Below, piece after piece: positions 6,993-11,195 of a stretch of 11,195 nucleotides of DNA. Source of the DNA: Candidatus Roizmanbacteria bacterium CG11_big_fil_rev_8_21_14_0_20_36_8 (lineage in GTDB: Bacteria; Patescibacteriota; Microgenomatia; UBA1406; GWC2-37-13); NCBI GenBank assembly GCA_002796045.1, contig PCVM01000077.1:1-11195 (forward strand). Direction: 5' to 3'. Position 1 is the stretch's first letter. Every line of letters begins with the position of its first letter. A program made the position numbers and the translations under genes. Under the pieces are notes generated by a model, which saw only the letters and a program-made list of their open reading frames with translations, made no database searches and was not told the origin of the DNA.

Positions 6993-8036
6993 ATGAATGT
7001 GCTCTATATAAAGCGTGATAAACCCTCTGATAGTTTAGTTAAGACTATTTATCATCACATTCAAGATCATCTCTATTTTCATGATCAAGATGGTTTTTTT
7101 GAAAGCGCACTTCATTCAATGGTCAACATTACTGAGGTTAGTCTAAAAGACGTATTAAAGTACAAACCCTCAGTTAATTACGATTGGGTATTAATTAATT
7201 GGAAACAGAGTAGTTATACTACGGATAATGATCGTGGTCAGGCAATTTTGAGAGCATTGGTAAATTATCCAATTTCCCGAAAGGCTATATTTATTGGTGC
7301 TGCACAAGCTGAATATTTACCACCTGTTGAAGTACTTGATGCTATGACATTAATTTTTAAAAGGGAGCCATTTCGTAATCGAGATTTGTATAATTTGACA
7401 GAAACCAATCGTATTAAAATTGTCCCAACAATGATTAGTTGTCCGTTTGTACATTCACCAGGAGAGAATATATTAGCAAGAATATATTCTTATTTGCACC
7501 CCACTGTATCTATTTGTCATATAAATGAAACTTGTTTCGAGGTTGGTTTTTCCGGTGCCGATGCCGCCGGCCACACCATCAGACAAGATGTCTGGGCTCG
7601 TGTGAAAGCAGAAGGATTTTCTACTGTTGGTGGTTTGCAGCCAAATCCTTATACAAAAGCACCTATTCCTTCCGAATTAGCGGCCCCCCGTTTTAAGGTT
7701 AAGGATTATCGTGATTCACTTTGCCAAGCCAAAATTAATTTAGCACTCGATGGTATAGGGCAGTACACCTTTAGGCATCAAGAATTGCTATACCTTGGTG
7801 CGTTTATGATGTCAGGTCCTTCTATTCGCGATTTAGATTTAATTATACCGCTCGAGGAAAACGTGCACTATGTCGCTTTTAATGATTTAGATGACATGGT
7901 AGAGAAGATTCGCTACTACTTAGCTCATAAGGACGAAAGGCAAAAGATAGCTTTGGCCGGCAAAAAGTTGTTTGATGAATATTATAATCCTAAGCTTCAC
8001 GGTCAAACACTTTTGGCACGCTTGAATAAACTATAA
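6993..8036 (+). CDS. Glycosyltransferase-like protein (GT-B C-terminal domain)
   Basis: A 347-aa protein starting 2 bp after the methyltransferase stop. This start has the best Shine-Dalgarno-like sequence of the window, AAGGGA at 6982-6987, 5 bases before the ATG. The C-terminal part looks like a Glyco_trans_1_2/CgeB-type domain: CHINETCFEVGFSGADAAG (175-193) followed by TIRQDVW, then KINLALDGIGQYTFRHQELL (248-267), SGPS (274-277), LEENVHYVAFNDLDDMVEKI (287-306) and the closing helix with IALAGKKLFDEYY. It lacks the E-x7-E of GT4. The N-terminal 170 residues are unlike any family I recognise. The 5' half is noticeably AT-rich, while 7550-7590 is GC-rich. The 3' end overlaps the convergent flippase gene by 34 bp. 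Glycosyl transfer is likely; the sugar is not determinable. Confidence 0.7.
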   Translation: MNVLYIKRDKPSDSLVKTIYHHIQDHLYFHDQDGFFESALHSMVNITEVSLKDVLKYKPSVNYDWVLINWKQSSYTTDNDRGQAILRALVNYPISRKAIFIGAAQAEYLPPVEVLDAMTLIFKREPFRNRDLYNLTETNRIKIVPTMISCPFVHSPGENILARIYSYLHPTVSICHINETCFEVGFSGADAAGHTIRQDVWARVKAEGFSTVGGLQPNPYTKAPIPSELAAPRFKVKDYRDSLCQAKINLALDGIGQYTFRHQELLYLGAFMMSGPSIRDLDLIIPLEENVHYVAFNDLDDMVEKIRYYLAHKDERQKIALAGKKLFDEYYNPKLHGQTLLARLNKL

Positions 8037-9250
8037 CTAACGATAGCTGAAACTAGTTCACTTATTATGGTGGCGTAGGCAGCCCCGAGGATGCCAAAAA
8101 TTGGTATTAGTACTAGCATGGCGATAATACTTAAGACAAGCATTGAGATACTTAAATAATACTGATATCTGACTTGTTGGTGCGCAATTAAGGCCTTAGT
8201 ATAAATGCTCCTGGGCAGAAATACCAAACTCACAGCTAATAGCTGGGCAATTAGAATTGATTCTTTGTATTGAGGGAAAATAATATCAAATATAAAAGGA
8301 ATGACTAGGATGTAGATTATAGCTCCGACACTCATTGCTAGAGTAAAAAAGAAAACTTTACGGGGAAGGGTCTGTTGGAGAGTTGCTAAGTCACGTCTGG
8401 ACAACTTCGGTAAAACTATTGTAGCCAGAGCATTTAATGCCCCACCAGAATATTTGGTAGCTAACTGCGCGATAGTAAAAGACGCCACCGCCACAGGACC
8501 AATGAATTGCCAGAGAATTAGTTTGTCGGCATGTGAGGCCAATTTGCCAATTATCACGAGGATGCTCAAGTGTTTGCTGTATGAGAGAACATCTTCTTTT
8601 GCCTTTATCGGAGGGTGGTATTTTCGGATGACTAAAAAATAGACCCAAATATTTGATACGGCGTTAGTGAAGAAATAAACGAATATTAAGTAAACTACAT
8701 TGTCAGTAAAGTAGAGGCCAATGATCATGGCAATAAGAGGAAGTGGCTTGCGCCAGGCACCCAATGTCACACCATCTTTGAAGGCCTCTTTTCCTTGAAG
8801 ATATGATTGATAGAGTTTAAATGCTTCAATCAATGGAGCAAAAAATGCAACGATTAGAAATGCTGTCCCCAACTCAGTGTTTCCGTTTAGATAGTAATAG
8901 CATGAGACCGAAAGACTTGAAAGTAAAATTATGATGTTCCATTTTAAGACCGTACGCACACTACTCAGGAAAGCGCCGTCGTCCCCCCGTGCCACTGCGC
9001 TTACTATGGCCTTGCTGGCTCCAGAAAGGGTGAGAACACTGAGAATACCAGCTAGAGCCAAGATGTATTGGTATGTCCCTAGGACATTTTTTGGCAATAG
9101 ATTAGCTAAAGCCACAGTCAATATTAAGCCAGATATGATCTGAATGGAGTAGCTAATACTTATCCAAAAGCCGCCCTTGGCGAGGTAGGTCATATCGGTC
9201 TTAGTGTAGCGTTCGCTAAAGGCGAGAAATTTCTTGATAATTTGACGCAT
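8003..9250 (-). CDS. MOP-superfamily oligosaccharide flippase, Wzx-like
   Basis: Predicted 415-aa inner-membrane protein that flips lipid-linked oligosaccharides from the cytoplasmic to the outer face. It shows roughly 12-13 hydrophobic segments; the clearest lie near residues 28-50, 60-78, 102-122, 127-145, 168-181, 186-208, 247-265, 299-324, 331-348, 365-383 and 384-407. The N-terminal KGGFWISISYSIQIISG and the central HADKLILWQFIGPVAVASF are typical of the Polysacc_synt/Wzx group. The length is normal to slightly short. It is the only membrane transporter in the window, which makes a lipid-linked glycan the likely product. It has its own promoter, though it follows the two FkbM genes on the same strand with a 70-bp gap. 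The last 34 bp overlap the convergent gene ending at 8036. Confidence 0.92.
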   Translation of the reverse strand: MRQIIKKFLAFSERYTKTDMTYLAKGGFWISISYSIQIISGLILTVALANLLPKNVLGTYQYILALAGILSVLTLSGASKAIVSAVARGDDGAFLSSVRTVLKWNIIILLSSLSVSCYYYLNGNTELGTAFLIVAFFAPLIEAFKLYQSYLQGKEAFKDGVTLGAWRKPLPLIAMIIGLYFTDNVVYLIFVYFFTNAVSNIWVYFLVIRKYHPPIKAKEDVLSYSKHLSILVIIGKLASHADKLILWQFIGPVAVASFTIAQLATKYSGGALNALATIVLPKLSRRDLATLQQTLPRKVFFFTLAMSVGAIIYILVIPFIFDIIFPQYKESILIAQLLAVSLVFLPRSIYTKALIAHQQVRYQYYLSISMLVLSIIAMLVLIPIFGILGAAYATIISELVSAIVSYSLFKRAKSV

Positions 9251-9259
9251 ATTTAATTA

Positions 9260-9268
9260 AGTATACCA
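9260..9268 (-). promoter_or_regulatory. Extended -10 promoter for the flippase gene
   Basis: On the minus strand TGGTATACT fits TGnTAnnnT closely and is followed by nine AT-rich bases and the ATG at 9250. The predicted start is about 9253, a leader of about 3 nt. No clear -35 is visible. The flippase can therefore be expressed separately from the two upstream FkbM genes. Confidence 0.6.
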
Positions 9269-9320
9269 AGCTATAACAAATTAGAGGTCGGTAAAGATAC
9301 TTTTTATTTAGCAGATTAAA

Positions 9321-10184
9321 TTACTTTTGGTAAAGGAAATTATGTTGTTTGGTGCTGGCGATGCAATTAAAGCCGGCTTCTGCCAATAGTGTTTTAGTGG
9401 CTTCAGCATCTTTAGCATGCGGATGAATCTCTATAAATAAGCAGGTGCCAAGAGCTAGTCTGGGGAATATTTCCTTCATGCCAAGCAGTACCGGATATTC
9501 ATAACCCTCAACATCAATTTTTATAAAACTAATTTGTTCGGCATCAATATTATATTCTCCAACCACTGACATCAGAGTACGTGTCGGCACGTCAATAGTA
9601 TGGTCAATGTGTTTGAAGCCATCGAGTACAAATGAACTAGCCCCAGTGTGAACGTCCTTAGTCCCGAGTTTAGCAGTACTGTTTTTGTCACTTAAGCCAG
9701 CTGGTATTAGGTGAACTTTATCCATGAGTTCATTTAAAGTAACGTTCTTACTTAGTCGTTCAAAGGTATCGGGATTCGGTTCAAAAGCATAGGATTCACT
9801 GTAGCCGTATTTCTTAAGTGCCAGAATGCTGTAGAAACCAATATTAGCGCCGATGTCCAAAAAAATATTTTTAGTGCTGGCCTTATCCAGCCAAGCCTGG
9901 TGACCGTATTCAAATGAAGTGATGGATTTTGTGAGTGAGTCATTTTTTCCATTGACTGAAAAAATTCCTAGAGAATTTTTAATGACTGCTTCTTTGTCAC
10001 TGTGGCGTTCAATATATGCGCGCAATTTCTTACCAGTAGGAGTATGAAAAATGCCCACTAGTGATGTAAAGGTGAGTAAGAAATAAACCCTCTGAAAATA
10101 AAGAAACGGTCCTTCTAGCGTGCTAGTTGTAAACATTACTCCAAACCAATTCCATAGTTTTATTAAAAATTTTTTTATTGTCAT
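9321..10184 (-). CDS. FkbM-family SAM-dependent methyltransferase
   Basis: Predicted 287-aa FkbM methyltransferase. The SAM loop is FLDIGANIGFYSILA (DIGAN at 110-114), AFEPNP is at 133-138, and the family hallmark is FIKIDVEGYEYPVLLGM (220-236), with FIEIHPH (250-256) as the following strand. The N-terminal 50 residues are hydrophobic and aromatic, with LLTFTSLVGIFHTP around 36-49, and could lie at the membrane. The start codon overlaps the stop of the upstream FkbM gene in an ATGA (10181-10184), so the two are translationally coupled. No Shine-Dalgarno is present. The acceptor is probably a sugar hydroxyl of the glycan built by the neighbouring enzymes, by inference. Confidence 0.92.
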   Translation of the reverse strand: MTIKKFLIKLWNWFGVMFTTSTLEGPFLYFQRVYFLLTFTSLVGIFHTPTGKKLRAYIERHSDKEAVIKNSLGIFSVNGKNDSLTKSITSFEYGHQAWLDKASTKNIFLDIGANIGFYSILALKKYGYSESYAFEPNPDTFERLSKNVTLNELMDKVHLIPAGLSDKNSTAKLGTKDVHTGASSFVLDGFKHIDHTIDVPTRTLMSVVGEYNIDAEQISFIKIDVEGYEYPVLLGMKEIFPRLALGTCLFIEIHPHAKDAEATKTLLAEAGFNCIASTKQHNFLYQK

Positions 10185-10987
10185 ATATGTTTTGAATAAC
10201 CGATAAGATCTGTATTATAGTCTTCTTTAGGATCAAGTATAAAAGGGGCTTTGCCGTGTTTGTAATAAAGATTGAAATTTTTAATTAGCATTTGATAAAG
10301 TTCCTCCACGTTGACTCGATTTCGATTTAAGGTTTTATTGCATATCTCAAAAAGAAGGATTCTAGTTTTACAGAGAGACTCCTCGGCTCCTTTTAGAACC
10401 TCTAACTCTGAACCCTCGGCATCAATCTTTATTAGATCAATGACGTCAATATTTTTCGTAAAACTATCAAGGGTAGCTTGCGGAACTGACGTACCCGAAC
10501 CGCTAACATAATTTGTAGTATCGTCAGCAACCATTTCGTTTAAATAAACTGTTCCAGGTGTAGCACCCATGGCTACCTGGTGGACAGTAACAAAGTCGTT
10601 AAATTTATTGACATTAATGTTGCTTTGAATAATTTTGGAAAATTTTGGTGAGGGCTCAAAGGCCGTGACTCGGCCACTATGACCGGCCAATTTAGCGGCG
10701 ATAATAGTAAAAGTGCCGGCGTTAGCGCCAATATCGATTACTATGTCGCCAGTTTTGATATTTTCTTCCATTGCTTTGATGTCGCCACTTCGGGTCTTCC
10801 TGTCGGCGAAGATTCGGTAGGTGAGCATGCTCGGCGCAAACACTAATCTGGTATCCTGATAATAAAGAAATGATGCATGATAAGCCAAGGGGGTGTGACT
10901 AATAAACCAAGCGACTGATCGTTTGATTGTGTACCAGAGGCCATCGCGCCTGATCACTCGTGGGATCCTGGAAAGTCGTTTTAACAT
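10181..10987 (-). CDS. FkbM-family SAM-dependent methyltransferase
   Basis: Predicted 268-aa FkbM methyltransferase and first gene of the minus-strand operon. The SAM-binding loop is VIDIGANAGTFTIIA (DIGAN at 85-89), TAFEPSP is at 108-114, and the hallmark LIKIDAEGSELEVLKGAEE spans 185-203. LLFEICNKT (211-219) is the next strand. The N-terminus is strongly basic (KRLSRIPRVIRR), followed by an aromatic segment, suggesting peripheral membrane contact. It ends in an ATGA overlap with the second FkbM gene. The two coupled enzymes differ in most positions outside the motifs, so they are not a recent duplication and probably methylate different positions or sugars. Confidence 0.92.
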   Translation of the reverse strand: MLKRLSRIPRVIRRDGLWYTIKRSVAWFISHTPLAYHASFLYYQDTRLVFAPSMLTYRIFADRKTRSGDIKAMEENIKTGDIVIDIGANAGTFTIIAAKLAGHSGRVTAFEPSPKFSKIIQSNINVNKFNDFVTVHQVAMGATPGTVYLNEMVADDTTNYVSGSGTSVPQATLDSFTKNIDVIDLIKIDAEGSELEVLKGAEESLCKTRILLFEICNKTLNRNRVNVEELYQMLIKNFNLYYKHGKAPFILDPKEDYNTDLIGYSKHI

Positions 10988-10994
10988 GGCTGTA

Positions 10995-11003
10995 AGTATA
11001 GCA
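10995..11003 (-). promoter_or_regulatory. Extended -10 promoter for the FkbM-FkbM-flippase run
   Basis: On the minus strand TGCTATACT is followed by seven bases and the ATG at 10987, giving a predicted leader of 0 to 1 nt. Together with the yvcK-side promoter it makes the 101-bp interval 10988-11088 a divergent promoter region. Confidence 0.6.
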
Positions 11004-11067
11004 AGCTAGAAATGGTTGGGTAGAGTCTCGTTGGTAGATTGGTCTGTATCTTTTTTACTTTTACGCT

Positions 11068-11076
11068 TGTTATATT
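11068..11076 (+). promoter_or_regulatory. Extended -10 promoter for the yvcK-like gene
   Basis: TGTTATATT fits the extended -10 form and is followed by 12 AT-only or nearly AT-only bases and the ATG at 11089, so the leader would be about 6 nt. No Shine-Dalgarno exists between the box and the ATG. Confidence 0.5.
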
Positions 11077-11088
11077 CATATATATTAT

Positions 11089-11195
11089 ATGTCTCAGAGT
11101 AAGAAAAAGAAAATTGTGGTGGTTGGTGGGGGGACGGGGACTCATACTTTATTGCGGGGCTTAAAGCGTTATGCGGATAAGTTAGATATTACAGC
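11089..11195 (+). CDS. yvcK: YvcK/CofD-like protein, N-terminal fragment cut by the window edge
   Basis: Only the first 35 codons are present. After a Lys-rich start (SQSKKKK) comes IVVVGGGTGTHTLLRGLKRY, which matches the N-terminal nucleotide-binding glycine loop and the LRGLK helix of the YvcK (gluconeogenesis factor) branch of the CofD-like family. In Bacillus and mycobacteria these proteins affect cell-wall growth and morphology, and UDP-sugar binding has been described, so a place beside a surface-glycan cluster is plausible but may be chance. It is divergent from the FkbM operon and has its own promoter. The rest of the gene, including the segment that would separate YvcK from true CofD, lies outside the window. 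Confidence 0.75.
   Translation, partial: MSQSKKKKIVVVGGGTGTHTLLRGLKRYADKLDIT

Noticed and set aside
8391..8648. 85-codon minus-strand frame inside the flippase gene
   Set aside because: It is a shifted frame of the transmembrane coding sequence with no plausible start signal.

Overview
This is a glycan-assembly gene cluster, probably from a Patescibacteria (CPR) type bacterium. It encodes four glycosyltransferase-like proteins, five SAM-dependent methyltransferases (three of the FkbM type), one P-loop small-molecule kinase and one MOP/Wzx-type flippase. A divergent gene at the right edge starts like the YvcK/CofD family. The lineage call is an inference. It rests on tight packing, short genes, an almost complete lack of Shine-Dalgarno sequences, TGA used as a stop (which argues against the code-25 Absconditabacteria/Gracilibacteria), and a GC-rich dispersed repeat at the left edge of a kind I associate with many such genomes. 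No rRNA, tRNA or marker protein is present to confirm it.

Layout: 1-140 is a GC-rich noncoding repeat island. Genes at 195-3601 (+) are two GT4 glycosyltransferases and one FkbM methyltransferase. A lone class I methyltransferase lies at 3610-4329 (-). Genes at 4409-8036 (+) are a GT4 glycosyltransferase, an overlapping P-loop kinase, a class I methyltransferase and a GT-B-like protein of uncertain family. Genes at 10987-8003 (-) are two translationally coupled FkbM methyltransferases followed by the flippase, whose 3' end overlaps the convergent gene by 34 bp. A partial yvcK-like gene starts at 11089 (+).

Likely joint function: the glycosyltransferases build an oligosaccharide on a lipid carrier on the cytoplasmic side, the methyltransferases cap or decorate sugars, and the flippase exports the lipid-linked product to the cell surface. 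No polymerase, priming transferase, nucleotide-sugar synthesis gene or ligase is seen here, so the window holds only the middle of a pathway.

The most striking non-coding signal is in the gene starts. Five transcription units on both strands begin with an extended -10 box of form TGnTAnnnT that ends only 6 to 12 bases before the ATG. This predicts mRNAs with leaders of about 0 to 6 nt, and so leaderless or near-leaderless translation across the cluster.
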